64,000 nucleotides of DNA from Paraconexibacter algicola. Lineage in GTDB: Bacteria; Actinomycetota; Thermoleophilia; Solirubrobacterales; Solirubrobacteraceae. The translations under genes and the position numbers were made by a program. Position 1 is the first letter of the stretch; each line of letters starts with the position of its first letter. Under the pieces are notes generated by a model. That model did no database searches, was not told the origin of the DNA, and was given only the letters and a program-made list of their open reading frames with translations. The stretch lies in NCBI RefSeq assembly GCF_003044185.1, contig NZ_PYYB01000001.1, positions 2,624,978-2,688,977 on the forward strand, in the 5' to 3' direction. This document shows positions 37,231 through 45,645 of this stretch, in pieces.

Positions 37231-39513
37231 ATGAGCGGCAAGGGCACGAAGAAGAAGGGCACGAAGAAGGCGCCGCCGAGCCGCACCCGGTTCGACGAGC
37301 TGCGCGACCAGAAGATCCAGCGGGATCTCGGGAGCGCCTCGTCCACCATGGTGGACCCTGCGATCTTCGAGAGCCTCCCGAAGTCCGTCGACCTCACCAA
37401 CCCGGTCGGCTACCTCTTCAGCAGCTCCCCGGGCCGCCGGAAGGTCGAGCGGTCGGCCACGATCGAGGAGCTCCGCAGGGCCGGAGAGGTCGTCCAGCAG
37501 GCCGCCACGGTCGCGAACCTCGCCTACGCCCACGTGATCGAGTCCGCCGGCGTCTCGGACGAGCGGACGCTCGCGGCCACGAAGGTCGCCGCCGCGAAGG
37601 CCCGCCAGGAGGTCTGGAACCTCTCGGGCGTGCCGGAGCAGTTCCGGCCGATGCGGGCGACGGCGCTGGGCTCGCAGATCTCCGAGAACCGCCAGCAGTT
37701 CTCCGACGAGCGCACCGAGGCGCTCCAGGACATCATGGTCGCCTCGCGCAAGCGCCGCGCGGAGCTCATCACCTGGGGCAGCCTCATCGACGCGGGGCTC
37801 CTCTCGGAGGAGAAGTACCGCCGCACCAAGCAGATCTTCCGCGTCCTCTCGGGCAAGTCGAAGTTCAAGGCGATGCTCGTGATCAGCCGCGGCTCCTCGA
37901 TCGGCCTGCTCGCCGACTGGCTCGTGCGCCACCCTGAGATCGGGCCGTCGGTGGGCAAGCCCGGCACCACGGTCGCGCAGTCCACCGAGACGGGCAAGGC
38001 GATCACCGAGATCATCGAGACCGTCATGGGCGTCCTCGGCGGCCTCGGCCTCGGGATCGCCGCGCTCGGCGAGAACGGGCAGAAGCTCGCCGAGCTCCTG
38101 GACATCGACGGCATGAGCTTCCAGGAGTCCCACTACACCGAGCACATCGGCAAGTTCATCGGCGGCGGGATGAAGGGCCTCGGCGGTCTGACCGGCATGA
38201 CCACCGGCATCCTCGACTCGATCAACGCCGGCGAGCAGATCAAGCTCGGCGGCGTCCACCGCTCGCAGGGCATCGACCAGATGTACAACGCGGTCACCAA
38301 GACCATGCAGAGCACGGTCACCACCGGGCAGGGCGGCGTCGACATCGCCCGGACCGTGCAGTCGTTCAACCACGGCGACAAGATCCCGGCGCTCGAGCAG
38401 GCCTTCCAGGGCCTCGGCGGCACCGTCGCCGTCCTCTCGGCGATGATGCACGTGAAGGACACGGCGCGCCAGGGGGCCTACTCCCACGGGATGCTCGCCG
38501 GCATGGGCGTCAAGGAGGAGGACGAGGCGCGCTGGCTCAGCGCGCTCGGCCGCCGCGAGGTCCACGGCGGCAAGGCGACCGCGTCGGGGATCAAGGCCGC
38601 CGGCTCGGTCCTGACCGCCATCGGCACGTTCATGGGACCGACCCCCGCCGGACCGATCCTGAAGATCGTCGGCATGGCGATCACCGGCGCCGCCGACGCC
38701 GTCGAGACGATCGTCGACCTGTCGGTCGGCGGCAAGTCGCGCGCCAAGGAGCTCGAGGCGATGTACGGCGACGGCTCGCCCGAGGCGCTCGAGTACGTCC
38801 TGAAGTTCCACAGCGAGCACTCCGCCCAGACGATCGTGCAGAAGGCCCTGGACGGGGACGCGAACGCCAAGCAGGCGCTGGCCTCCTACGGCGTCACCGA
38901 GCTCGACCTCAAGACCAAGAGCGCCAAGGTCATCCGCGAGCTGATCAACAAGGCGATGCGCCGCGGCGACGGCCGCAACCTCGGCCAGAAGGTCTCCGAG
39001 GGCGTCGGCACGATCAGCCGCTACTTCGGGGCCGGCGGCCACGCGGAGAAGCAGCACAACCGCGACGAGATCGCCTGGCGCACCGCGCAGGCGAAGAACC
39101 TCGTCGGGTACAAGAAGAAGGTCCGCACGCGCGGCGAGGTGATGGCCGCCGCGCAATTCCGTCGCGCCGACCAGGTCGAGAACGAGCGCAAGCGGATGAT
39201 CGAGCTGCTCGAGCGGATGAAGAAGAAGGGCCTCGTGACCGACGAGCAGTACCGGCAGGCCAGCGAGCTGCTGATGCCCTGGCGCCAGTTCCAGGAGAAG
39301 CAGATGCAGGAGCGGCGCAACCAGCACAACGACCGCCGCAACAAGGCGTTCTTCGAGGAGAAGGGCGGAGACCTCGCCCAGGTCAACTTCGAGCGCCGGG
39401 CCGAGCAGAAGCGCCAGCAGATGCGCGAGCAGTACGAGAAGCAGTACGGGATCAAGCTCAAGCCGCTGAGCGAGGTCGTCAACGACGAGACGGTGAAGTA
39501 CCGCGGCCTCTGA
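37231..39513 (+). CDS. Unrecognised 760-aa cysteine-free protein with hydrophobic Gly-rich helices
   Basis: Not recognised. There is no signal peptide. The N terminus is Lys-rich (residues 1-20). Residues 70-230 are amphipathic helices. Gly-rich hydrophobic segments lie at about 258-281, 308-331, 393-408 and 453-498 and could insert in a membrane. Residues 610-740 are very Arg/Glu/Gln-rich and probably coiled-coil. There is no Cys in the whole protein. It is richer in Lys, Gln, Met and Ile than its neighbours. It starts 79 nt after the AAA+ gene and shares its promoter pattern. Possibilities are an injection-system cargo or toxin, a pore-forming or membrane-remodelling protein, or a tape-measure-like protein. 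No motif decides between them. Confidence 0.8.
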   Translation: MSGKGTKKKGTKKAPPSRTRFDELRDQKIQRDLGSASSTMVDPAIFESLPKSVDLTNPVGYLFSSSPGRRKVERSATIEELRRAGEVVQQAATVANLAYAHVIESAGVSDERTLAATKVAAAKARQEVWNLSGVPEQFRPMRATALGSQISENRQQFSDERTEALQDIMVASRKRRAELITWGSLIDAGLLSEEKYRRTKQIFRVLSGKSKFKAMLVISRGSSIGLLADWLVRHPEIGPSVGKPGTTVAQSTETGKAITEIIETVMGVLGGLGLGIAALGENGQKLAELLDIDGMSFQESHYTEHIGKFIGGGMKGLGGLTGMTTGILDSINAGEQIKLGGVHRSQGIDQMYNAVTKTMQSTVTTGQGGVDIARTVQSFNHGDKIPALEQAFQGLGGTVAVLSAMMHVKDTARQGAYSHGMLAGMGVKEEDEARWLSALGRREVHGGKATASGIKAAGSVLTAIGTFMGPTPAGPILKIVGMAITGAADAVETIVDLSVGGKSRAKELEAMYGDGSPEALEYVLKFHSEHSAQTIVQKALDGDANAKQALASYGVTELDLKTKSAKVIRELINKAMRRGDGRNLGQKVSEGVGTISRYFGAGGHAEKQHNRDEIAWRTAQAKNLVGYKKKVRTRGEVMAAAQFRRADQVENERKRMIELLERMKKKGLVTDEQYRQASELLMPWRQFQEKQMQERRNQHNDRRNKAFFEEKGGDLAQVNFERRAEQKRQQMREQYEKQYGIKLKPLSEVVNDETVKYRGL

Positions 39514-39563
39514 CCGGCCGCGGCGCCGGGGCCGTCCGCCCGCCGGGTAGGGTCCGGGCGACC

Positions 39564-39881
39564 ATGAGCCCGATCATCGACGTCTGCCCGCTCGCGGACC
39601 TCCCGCCCGGGACGTGCCGCATCGTCACCCACGACGACCTCGAGATCGGCGTCTTCAACTGCGCGGGCGAGCTGCTGGCGATCGAGGACCGCTGCTCGCA
39701 CGACGACGGACCACTGGCGGAGGGCGAGCTCGACGAGCGCGCCTGCACGGTCGAGTGCCCCCGGCACGGCTCCGTGTTCGACCTGCGCACCGGGGCGCCG
39801 AAGAACCTCCCGGCCTACGAGGCCGTCGAGCGGTTCGAGGTCCTCGTCGAGGACGGCGTCGTCAAGGTCGACGTGGACTGA
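39564..39881 (+). CDS. Rieske [2Fe-2S] ferredoxin of the suf locus
   Basis: A 105-aa single-domain Rieske protein. The cluster ligands are C-S-H (DRCSHDDGPL) and CPRHGS (EC-PRHG), giving the CxH...CxxH pattern. Small Rieske ferredoxins of this kind often sit in actinobacterial suf operons beside sufBCDSU, which supports a role as electron donor in cluster assembly or as a client. Start: ATG 39564, 10 nt after TAGGGT (39548-39553), leaderless pattern. The next gene begins 4 nt after its stop. Confidence 0.92.
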   Translation: MSPIIDVCPLADLPPGTCRIVTHDDLEIGVFNCAGELLAIEDRCSHDDGPLAEGELDERACTVECPRHGSVFDLRTGAPKNLPAYEAVERFEVLVEDGVVKVDVD

Positions 39882-39885
39882 CGCC

Positions 39886-41826
39886 GTGCGCCGCGCCGTG
39901 CTCGCGGCGCTCGCCGCGCTCCTGCTCCTCGCCCCGACCGCCGTCGCGCAGGACTCCGACGCCCCGGCCGGCGCCCTGCCGCACTGGCTGCCGACCGAGC
40001 AGTGGGTCTACCAGCACTGGCTGCCCTACGACGAGGCACGGCTCTACGCGGTGCTCGGCACGACCCGGGCGCGGATCTGGCGCCACCTGCGCGACGACCG
40101 CGCCCACACCCTCGGCCAGCTCGCGACCCGCCGCGGCCTCACGCTCGACCGGGCCGCCCGCGCGCTCGTCGCCCCACGCCTGCGCGCCGCCTCCCCGGCG
40201 CTCGCCTCGCGGCTGCTCGCCCGGGCGCGCCGGACGCTCGACCAGGGCCATCTCAGCCAGCACCTGCTGTTCCACTCCCTGCACCAGCTCGCGATCCCGG
40301 ACCGGGCCACGACCATCTTCGGCGCGCCCTCGAAGGCCCGCTACCTCGCGCTGCGCCGTGCCGAGGTCAGCCCCAACGAGATCGGGCGGCTCTACGGCCG
40401 CACGCAGGCGAGCGTGCAGCGCGCGGCCGCCCGGGCGCTCCGCGACGCCGCCGCGGCGGGGACCCGCTCCGGCGCGTTCACGTCCCGGCAGGCGGCGATC
40501 CTCCTGGACCGCCAGCTGCGCCAGCTGCCCCGCTTCCTCGGGCAGCGCCGCTACAACGGGCCGCCCCGGACCGGCCCCGGGTCGCGGCCGCTGCTGCCGC
40601 CCAACGACTACGCGAACCGCCCGACGATCACCGCAGACGGCGCCACGGTCGTGTTCGACGCCTACCGCGCGACGATCCCGCAGGCCACCGCGCTCGGCGA
40701 GATCCACGTGCAGGCCGCCGCCCTCGCCGATCCCGCGTCCGCGCCCGCCGAGCTGACGCCCCCGGCGCGGCTGCCGCAGTCGACCTACAACAGCCAGGTC
40801 TCCGCGGACGGGAGCACGGTCGTCGCCGAGCGCGCCGCGGGCAACCTCACGTTCGCCAAGCGCTATGGCCACATGCGCGTCATCGGCATCGACCGGGTCA
40901 CGAACACGCGCTTCGAGATCAGCCACCGGGACGGTCCGTCCGCCTCGCGCACCGCGTACAACCCGTCGGTCAGCGGTGACGGCCGGCGGGTCGTCTTCGA
41001 GATGTCCCAGGACGGTGGGCCGGGCGGCCGCTCCACGAACGCGCTGCTCCTGTTCGACCGGGCGACCGGGACGACGCGCCGGATCGCGGGCGGCAGCGGC
41101 TACGGGACGGTGTACGAGCCGTCGATCACCGCCGACGGCCGGTTCGTCACGCTCACGGCGGGCGACGCCGGCGCCGACGGACGGGCCCTCGTCTACCGCC
41201 GCTCGCTCGCCACCGGGCAGACCGTGCTGGTGAGCCGCGCGGACGGCCCCGACGGGCGGGCGGCCGACGGCGACGCCCGCGAGCCGTCGGCGAGCGCCGA
41301 CGGACGGCTCGTCGCGTTCGCGAGCACGGCGGGCAACCTCGGTGGCGGCCCGCGCGGCGCCTCCCGCATCTACCTGCGCGACGTCGTCGCCGGGACCACG
41401 CGTCTCGTCGCCGCGGTCGCCGGGCGCGTCGCGCTGGACCCGGCGCTCTCGGCGGACGGCCGGGCGCTCGTGTTCACCGCGCGCGAGCGCGGCGACGGGC
41501 GCCGCTCGACCGTGCTGCACGTCGATCTCCCGACGGGGCGCACCACGGTCGTCTCGCGCGGGCGGGCCGGCGGCGCGGGGGAGCCCGTCCTCTCGGGTGA
41601 CGGCCGGGTGCTCGCCTACACGACGACCGCCGCGGTGCTCGGGAAGCCCGCCGGGGTGCCGGGCGTCGTCGTGCGCGACCTGCAGACCGGCACCGACCGG
41701 CTGCTGAGCAGCCACGCGCCGATCAGCGCCGGGCCGGGCGCGCGGCCGGCCGCGGCCGCGGCGGCCCGTCGCGCGGGGCGTGCGCGCGCCACGAGCGTGC
41801 ACTACGTCTGCGACCTGGCGGGCTGA
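39886..41826 (+). CDS. Secreted TolB-like beta-propeller protein
   Basis: A 646-aa secreted protein. The GTG start, 4 nt after the Rieske stop, opens a signal peptide (about residues 1-22, ending AVAQ). Residues 30-220 are alpha-helical and unrecognised, with two aromatic motifs (HWLPTEQWVYQHWLP). From about 240 on there are PD40/TolB-type blades with repeated SADG or TADG turns (ITADGATVVFDAY, SVSGDGRRVVFE, SITADGRFVTLTA, SASADGRLVAFAS). There is no Tol system nearby. Why it sits inside the suf locus is not clear. Confidence 0.82.
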   Translation: MRRAVLAALAALLLLAPTAVAQDSDAPAGALPHWLPTEQWVYQHWLPYDEARLYAVLGTTRARIWRHLRDDRAHTLGQLATRRGLTLDRAARALVAPRLRAASPALASRLLARARRTLDQGHLSQHLLFHSLHQLAIPDRATTIFGAPSKARYLALRRAEVSPNEIGRLYGRTQASVQRAAARALRDAAAAGTRSGAFTSRQAAILLDRQLRQLPRFLGQRRYNGPPRTGPGSRPLLPPNDYANRPTITADGATVVFDAYRATIPQATALGEIHVQAAALADPASAPAELTPPARLPQSTYNSQVSADGSTVVAERAAGNLTFAKRYGHMRVIGIDRVTNTRFEISHRDGPSASRTAYNPSVSGDGRRVVFEMSQDGGPGGRSTNALLLFDRATGTTRRIAGGSGYGTVYEPSITADGRFVTLTAGDAGADGRALVYRRSLATGQTVLVSRADGPDGRAADGDAREPSASADGRLVAFASTAGNLGGGPRGASRIYLRDVVAGTTRLVAAVAGRVALDPALSADGRALVFTARERGDGRRSTVLHVDLPTGRTTVVSRGRAGGAGEPVLSGDGRVLAYTTTAAVLGKPAGVPGVVVRDLQTGTDRLLSSHAPISAGPGARPAAAAAARRAGRARATSVHYVCDLAG

Positions 41827-41904
41827 ACGCGATCGCGGGCGCCGACGCGCCCGTACCAGCTGACAGAATCGCCGGGCGCGAGGGGGCCGAGGGGGACACG
41901 GCGC

Positions 41905-41937
41905 TACAATGAAATGCCGACTCCACGAGTCGGTATT
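41905..41937 (+). promoter_or_regulatory. sufB promoter with IscR type-1-like operator
   Basis: TACAAT (41905-41910) is the best -10 in the region. Directly downstream lies an imperfect palindrome (41913-41937): AATGCCGACTC, CAC, GAGTCGGTATT, 11-bp arms with one mismatch. Its core CCGACT-N5-AGTCGG matches the published type-1 IscR site pattern (YYGACT-N5-AGTCRR). A start site around 41917 would fall inside it, so bound regulator should repress. Confidence 0.7.
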
Positions 41938-41971
41938 CGCACGGAAACGACTTGCGAGGAAGCACGCACTT

Positions 41972-43420
41972 ATGGCCACGCCCGAGATCAGCACGAAGGT
42001 CCTCACCGAGGAAGAGGCCGCGCTCAAGGGGTTCGGTGCCGACTACACCGAGCGCTACGGCTTCCGCGACGCGGAGAACTACCTCTACAAGGCCCCCAAG
42101 GGCCTGAACCGCGAGATCGTGGAGAAGATCTCCGAGTTCAAGAGCGAGCCGGAGTGGATGCGCGAGTTCCGCCTGAAGGCCTACGAGTACTTCGAGGCGC
42201 GGCCCCAGCCCACCTGGGGCTCCCCGATGCTCGCCGAGGTCGACTACGACGACATCCACTACTTCGTCCGCGCGTCCGAGCGCGCCGAGCGCTCGTGGGA
42301 CGACGTGCCCGAGGACGTCAAGAACACCTTCGACCGGCTCGGCATCCCCGAGGCGGAGCGGAAGTTCCTCGCCGGCGTCGGCGCCCAGTACGAGTCCGAG
42401 GTCGTCTACCACCAGGTCAACGAGGAGCTCGAGAAGCAGGGCGTGATCTTCCTCGACATGGACACCGCGCTCCGTGAGCACGAGGACCTCGTCCGCGAGC
42501 ACTTCGCGACCGTCATCCCGCCGAACGACAACAAGCTCGCCGCGCTGAACAGCTCCGTGTGGTCGGGCGGCTCGTTCGTCTACGTCCCGCCGGGCGTCCA
42601 CGTCGAGATGCCGCTGCAGGCCTACTTCCGCATCAACACGGAGAACATGGGCCAGTTCGAGCGCACGCTCATCATCGCCGACGAGGGCAGCTACGTGCAC
42701 TACGTCGAGGGCTGCACCGCCCCGACGTACTCCGGTGACTCGCTGCACTCCGCCGTCGTCGAGCTCATCGCCAAGCCGGGCGCGCGGATCCGGTACACGA
42801 CCGTGCAGAACTGGTCGCAGAACGTCTTCAACCTCGTCACCAAGCGCGCGGTCGCCCAGAAGGACGCGACCGTCGAGTGGGTCGACTGCAACCTCGGCTC
42901 GAAGCTGACGATGAAGTACCCGGCCGTCTACCTCATGGGCGAGCGCGCCCACGGGGAGATCCTGTCGATCGCGTTCGCCGGCAAGGGCCAGCACCAGGAC
43001 GCGGGCGGCAAGATCATCCACGCCGCGCCGAACACGACGTCGAACATCTTCGCCAAGTCGATCTCCAAGGACGGCGGCCGGTCCTCGTACCGCGGCCTGC
43101 TCGAGGTCGCCAAGGGTGCCCACGGCGCGAAGTCGAAGGTCGTCTGCGACGCGCTGCTGCTCGACCCGCAGTCCCGGACCGACACCTACCCGACGATCCG
43201 CATCGGCGAGGACGACGTGGACATCGGACACGAGGCCTCGGTCACGAAGGTCGGCGAGGAGCAGCTCTTCTACCTCCAGGCCCACGGGCTGGAGGAGGAG
43301 GAGGCCGCGAAGCTGATCGTCAACGGCTTCATCGAGCCGATCGTCAAGGAGCTGCCGATGGAGTACGCGGTCGAGATGAACCGCCTCATCGAGCTGCAGA
43401 TGGAAGGGAGCATCGGCTAG
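41972..43420 (+). CDS. sufB: Fe-S cluster scaffold protein SufB
   Basis: A 482-aa scaffold subunit of SufBCD. ATG 41972 ([11 protein letters not shown]) follows GCGAGGAA about 14 nt upstream; an upstream ATG at 41909 overlaps the -10 and operator and is rejected. The family core is intact, including [20 protein letters not shown], the [10 protein letters not shown] segment and the conserved C-terminal Glu/His region. SufD begins directly after its stop. Transcription probably starts at the IscR-like controlled promoter just upstream, separate from sufCSU. Confidence 0.98.
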   Translation: MATPEISTKVLTEEEAALKGFGADYTERYGFRDAENYLYKAPKGLNREIVEKISEFKSEPEWMREFRLKAYEYFEARPQPTWGSPMLAEVDYDDIHYFVRASERAERSWDDVPEDVKNTFDRLGIPEAERKFLAGVGAQYESEVVYHQVNEELEKQGVIFLDMDTALREHEDLVREHFATVIPPNDNKLAALNSSVWSGGSFVYVPPGVHVEMPLQAYFRINTENMGQFERTLIIADEGSYVHYVEGCTAPTYSGDSLHSAVVELIAKPGARIRYTTVQNWSQNVFNLVTKRAVAQKDATVEWVDCNLGSKLTMKYPAVYLMGERAHGEILSIAFAGKGQHQDAGGKIIHAAPNTTSNIFAKSISKDGGRSSYRGLLEVAKGAHGAKSKVVCDALLLDPQSRTDTYPTIRIGEDDVDIGHEASVTKVGEEQLFYLQAHGLEEEEAAKLIVNGFIEPIVKELPMEYAVEMNRLIELQMEGSIG

Positions 43421-44656
43421 ATGGCCACCGCGATCACCGAGCCGGACTGGCTCACCGCCCGCCGGGTCGGCGCGGTGGAGCGGGCGGGCGAGCTGGAGCT
43501 CCCGAGCTTCCGCGGCGTCCCCGGCTGGGAGTTCACCCCGATCGACGGGCTCGACCTCGACGGCTTCGCTCCGGCGCGGTCGGGTGAGGCGCCGGACCGC
43601 TCCGTGTTCGACTTCGACGGCGCGGTCCGCGTCGGCGGCGGCGCCGTCGCCTCGAGCGCGGACGCCACGTCGGAGGGCCCGATCGTGCTGCCGATCGCCG
43701 AGGCGGCCGCGCGCCACCCCGAGCTCGTCGAGCGCCATCTGGGCACGCTGGTCGCGGACTCGCCGTTCGTCGCGCGCAACGACGCGCACTGGAGCGACGG
43801 GGTCTTCGTGTACGTGCCGCGCGGCGTGCAGATCGAGGCCCCGATCCTCGTCACCGCCGTGCACGAGCAGGCCGGGAGCGCGCTCTACACGCGCACGCTC
43901 GTGGTCCTCGAGGACGGCGCGGAGGCAGAGGTCTGGGACCAGCTCGTCAGCGCCGACGACGAGGCCGACGGGCTCGTCAACGGGGTCGTCGAGCTGATCG
44001 TCGGCCAGAACGCGCGGCTGCGCTACGTGTCCGCGCAGGAGCTCAACGAGAAGACCTGGGTCTTCGGCGCGCAGCGGGCGGAGGTCGCCCGCGACGGGCA
44101 CGTCGACTGGGTCACGCTCGGCTTCGGCTCCAAGAACGGCAAGGTGTTCCTCGAGACGACGCTGTCGGGCCCGGGCGCGCACGCCTCGGTGACCGGCGCG
44201 TACGCGTCGCGCGGTCGCCAGCACCTCGACGTCGACACGCTGCAGGAGCACGCGGCGGAGAACACGACGTCGGACCTCGCGTTCCGCGGGATCCTCAACG
44301 ACCGGTCGTCCACCGTCTGGCGCGGGATGATCAAGGTCGACGAGGGCGCCCAGCAGACGGACGCCTTCCAGGAGTCGCGCAACCTCATCGTGTCGAAGAA
44401 GGCGCACGCCGACGCGATCCCGGGCCTGGAGATCCTCGCCGACGACGTGCGCTGCACGCACGCGGCCGCGATCGCCCAGATCGACCCGGACCAGCTGTTC
44501 TACCTGCGCTCCCGTGGTCTCTCGACCGCGCAGGCCCGCCGGCTCGTCATCGAGGGCTTCCTCGAGGCGACCGTCGAGCGGCTGGAGCAGGGCCCGATCC
44601 GCGAGCAGGTCACCGGCGCGATCGAGTCCCGCCTTGCCGCCGTGCTCGGCGCCTGA
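43421..44656 (+). CDS. sufD: Fe-S cluster assembly protein SufD
   Basis: A 411-aa SufB paralogue that completes the SufBC2D scaffold. Family features are VYVPRGVQIEAPILVTAVHEQAG, RGRQHLDVDTLQEHAAENTTSDLAFRG (the conserved His-rich strand, shown here in part) and the C-terminal YLRSRGLSTAQARRLVIEGF. It starts with no gap after sufB. A strong hairpin follows 28 nt after its stop, marking the end of the operon. Confidence 0.96.
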   Translation: MATAITEPDWLTARRVGAVERAGELELPSFRGVPGWEFTPIDGLDLDGFAPARSGEAPDRSVFDFDGAVRVGGGAVASSADATSEGPIVLPIAEAAARHPELVERHLGTLVADSPFVARNDAHWSDGVFVYVPRGVQIEAPILVTAVHEQAGSALYTRTLVVLEDGAEAEVWDQLVSADDEADGLVNGVVELIVGQNARLRYVSAQELNEKTWVFGAQRAEVARDGHVDWVTLGFGSKNGKVFLETTLSGPGAHASVTGAYASRGRQHLDVDTLQEHAAENTTSDLAFRGILNDRSSTVWRGMIKVDEGAQQTDAFQESRNLIVSKKAHADAIPGLEILADDVRCTHAAAIAQIDPDQLFYLRSRGLSTAQARRLVIEGFLEATVERLEQGPIREQVTGAIESRLAAVLGA

Positions 44657-44684
44657 CCCGCGCGCCCCAGCTCACGCTGCACCC

Positions 44685-44709
44685 TGCGCCCCGGCTCTGC
44701 CGGGGCGCA
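44685..44709 (+). terminator. suf operon terminator
   Basis: Perfect 11-bp stem TGCGCCCCGGC / GCCGGGGCGCA with a TCT loop, 28 nt after the sufD stop. Confidence 0.8.
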
Positions 44710-44731
44710 CGTCGTCGTGGCCCCCGCCCGG

Positions 44732-44788
44732 GGGCGTTCTGGGTGATCCGAGTGCCATATCCGGGTCCCGGATCACCCAGTTCGGGCG
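44732..44788. repeat. 57-nt palindromic element, copy 1
   Basis: Outer pairing: CTGGGTGATCCG (44739-44750) with CGGATCACCCAG (44769-44780), 12 bp. Competing inner pairing: ATCCGGG (44759-44765) with CCCGGAT (44767-44773). The right-hand strand is shared, so only one hairpin can form at a time. Both ends read GGGCG-TT and TTCGGGCG. Confidence 0.75.
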
Positions 44789-44906
44789 CGCGTCGGCGGG
44801 TGGGCCCGGTCTGGCGGGGCGTGCGGGGTGTGCGCACGGTCGCGCCGGGGCCGCGCCGGCCAGCACCGCCAAGCGCTGCCCGGCGCCGTCCGCGCCGCCC
44901 CGCCCC

Positions 44907-44963
44907 GGGCGTTCTGGGTGATCTCGATGCCATATCTGGATCCCAGATCACCCAGTTCGGGCG
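44907..44963. repeat. 57-nt palindromic element, copy 2
   Basis: Same length and layout as copy 1. Outer pairing: CTGGGTGATCT (44914-44924) with AGATCACCCAG (44945-44955), 11 bp. Inner pairing: ATCTGG with CCAGAT. Where copy 1 has CCG/CGG, copy 2 has CT/AG in all three strands, so both alternative stems are kept by matched changes. Confidence 0.75.
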
Positions 44964-45021
44964 TGGCGGCGGGTCGTGCGGGAGGGGACCGCGAGGTTAT
45001 GGCGCCCGGCACGCCCCGCTC

Positions 45022-45046
45022 AACCCTCGAGCAGTGCTCGAGGGTT
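45022..45046. repeat. Perfect 25-nt palindrome
   Basis: AACCCTCGAGCA and TGCTCGAGGGTT are exact complements around one G. It shares ACCCTCGA...TCGAGGGTT with the next hairpin, 88 nt on. It may be a terminator or an operator. Confidence 0.65.
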
Positions 45047-45109
45047 CAGGGTGACCCGGGGATCCGAGCGGGCGTCGGCGATCCCGTGGTCACCTCGCGG
45101 CCGCGACCG

Positions 45110-45132
45110 ACCCTCGACTCGTGGTCGAGGGT
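45110..45132. terminator. Hairpin downstream of the peroxiredoxin gene
   Basis: ACCCTCGAC pairs with GTCGAGGGT around a TCGTG loop, 9 bp. It ends 17 nt beyond the bcp stop codon (bcp is on the minus strand), a position suited to terminating that gene. Confidence 0.55.
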
Positions 45133-45149
45133 TACTGGGTGGCCGGCGC

Positions 45150-45623
45150 TCAGGTTGACGGAATCCCGGGGGCCGGGAGCTGCTCGAGGATCTCGCGCAG
45201 GTCGTCGACCGTCTTGTACTTCAGGGCGAAGCGGAAGCTGTGCACGTACGCGACCGTGCCGGTCTCGTCGACGATCACCGTGCCGCGCTTGACGCCCATG
45301 ACCTTCGAGTCCATGTCGTAGGCGGTGGCGACCGCGCCGTCCTCGTCCGCCAGCAGCGGGACGTTGAGGTCGTACTTGCGGTGGAACGCGTCCTTGGACG
45401 CCTTGTCGGCGCCGCTGATCCCGACGACGACCGCCGGCAGCGCCGCGAGGTCCTCCGCGTGGTCGCGGTAGTCGCAGAACTGCTTCGTGCAGACGCTCGT
45501 GTCGTCGCCGGGGTAGAAGAGCAGCACGACCCGCCGGCCGCGGTGCTCGGAGAGGGTGAAGGCGCCGTCCGTGCCGGGGAGCGTGAAGTCCGGGGCGGCG
45601 TCACCGACGGAGAGATGGCCCAT
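45150..45623 (-). CDS. bcp: Thioredoxin-dependent peroxiredoxin (Bcp/PrxQ type)
   Basis: A 157-aa peroxidase that reduces hydroperoxides. The peroxidatic Cys is in TSVCTKQFC, with the second Cys five residues later, the typical alpha-Bcp intramolecular pair. [10 protein letters not shown] and the conserved Arg region are present. The start [13 protein letters not shown] is supported by TACAGT (minus strand, 45635-45630), 6 nt before the ATG. It is divergent from an M20 peptidase gene, with overlapping control sequences. Likely role: oxidative-stress defence, near the suf genes. Confidence 0.95.
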   Translation of the reverse strand: MGHLSVGDAAPDFTLPGTDGAFTLSEHRGRRVVLLFYPGDDTSVCTKQFCDYRDHAEDLAALPAVVVGISGADKASKDAFHRKYDLNVPLLADEDGAVATAYDMDSKVMGVKRGTVIVDETGTVAYVHSFRFALKYKTVDDLREILEQLPAPGIPST

Positions 45624-45645
45624 GGATCTACTGTACGCCCCTCGC

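Larger units (their letters stand above)
44657..45149. other. 493-nt gap without a gene, rich in structured repeats
   Basis: No credible coding frame. It holds, in order, the sufD terminator hairpin, two copies of a 57-nt dual-hairpin element 175 nt apart, and two hairpins sharing CCCTCGA. Half of the gap can fold. Frames on both strands are short and differ between the two copies. Confidence 0.75.

Noticed and set aside
37231-39513. Phage tape-measure protein
   Set aside because: Hydrophobic segments and coiled-coil fit loosely, but no tail, capsid or integrase gene is near. Kept only as an alternative.
35181-39513. Complete contractile injection system
   Set aside because: No sheath, tube, baseplate, spike or DUF4157 gene is present in the window.
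41723-44461. 912-aa minus-strand frame
   Set aside because: Antisense to sufB and sufD; composition is biased and no motif is seen.
44732-44963. CRISPR array or IS ends
   Set aside because: Only two copies, no regular spacers, no cas or transposase gene, and the repeats are palindromic throughout.
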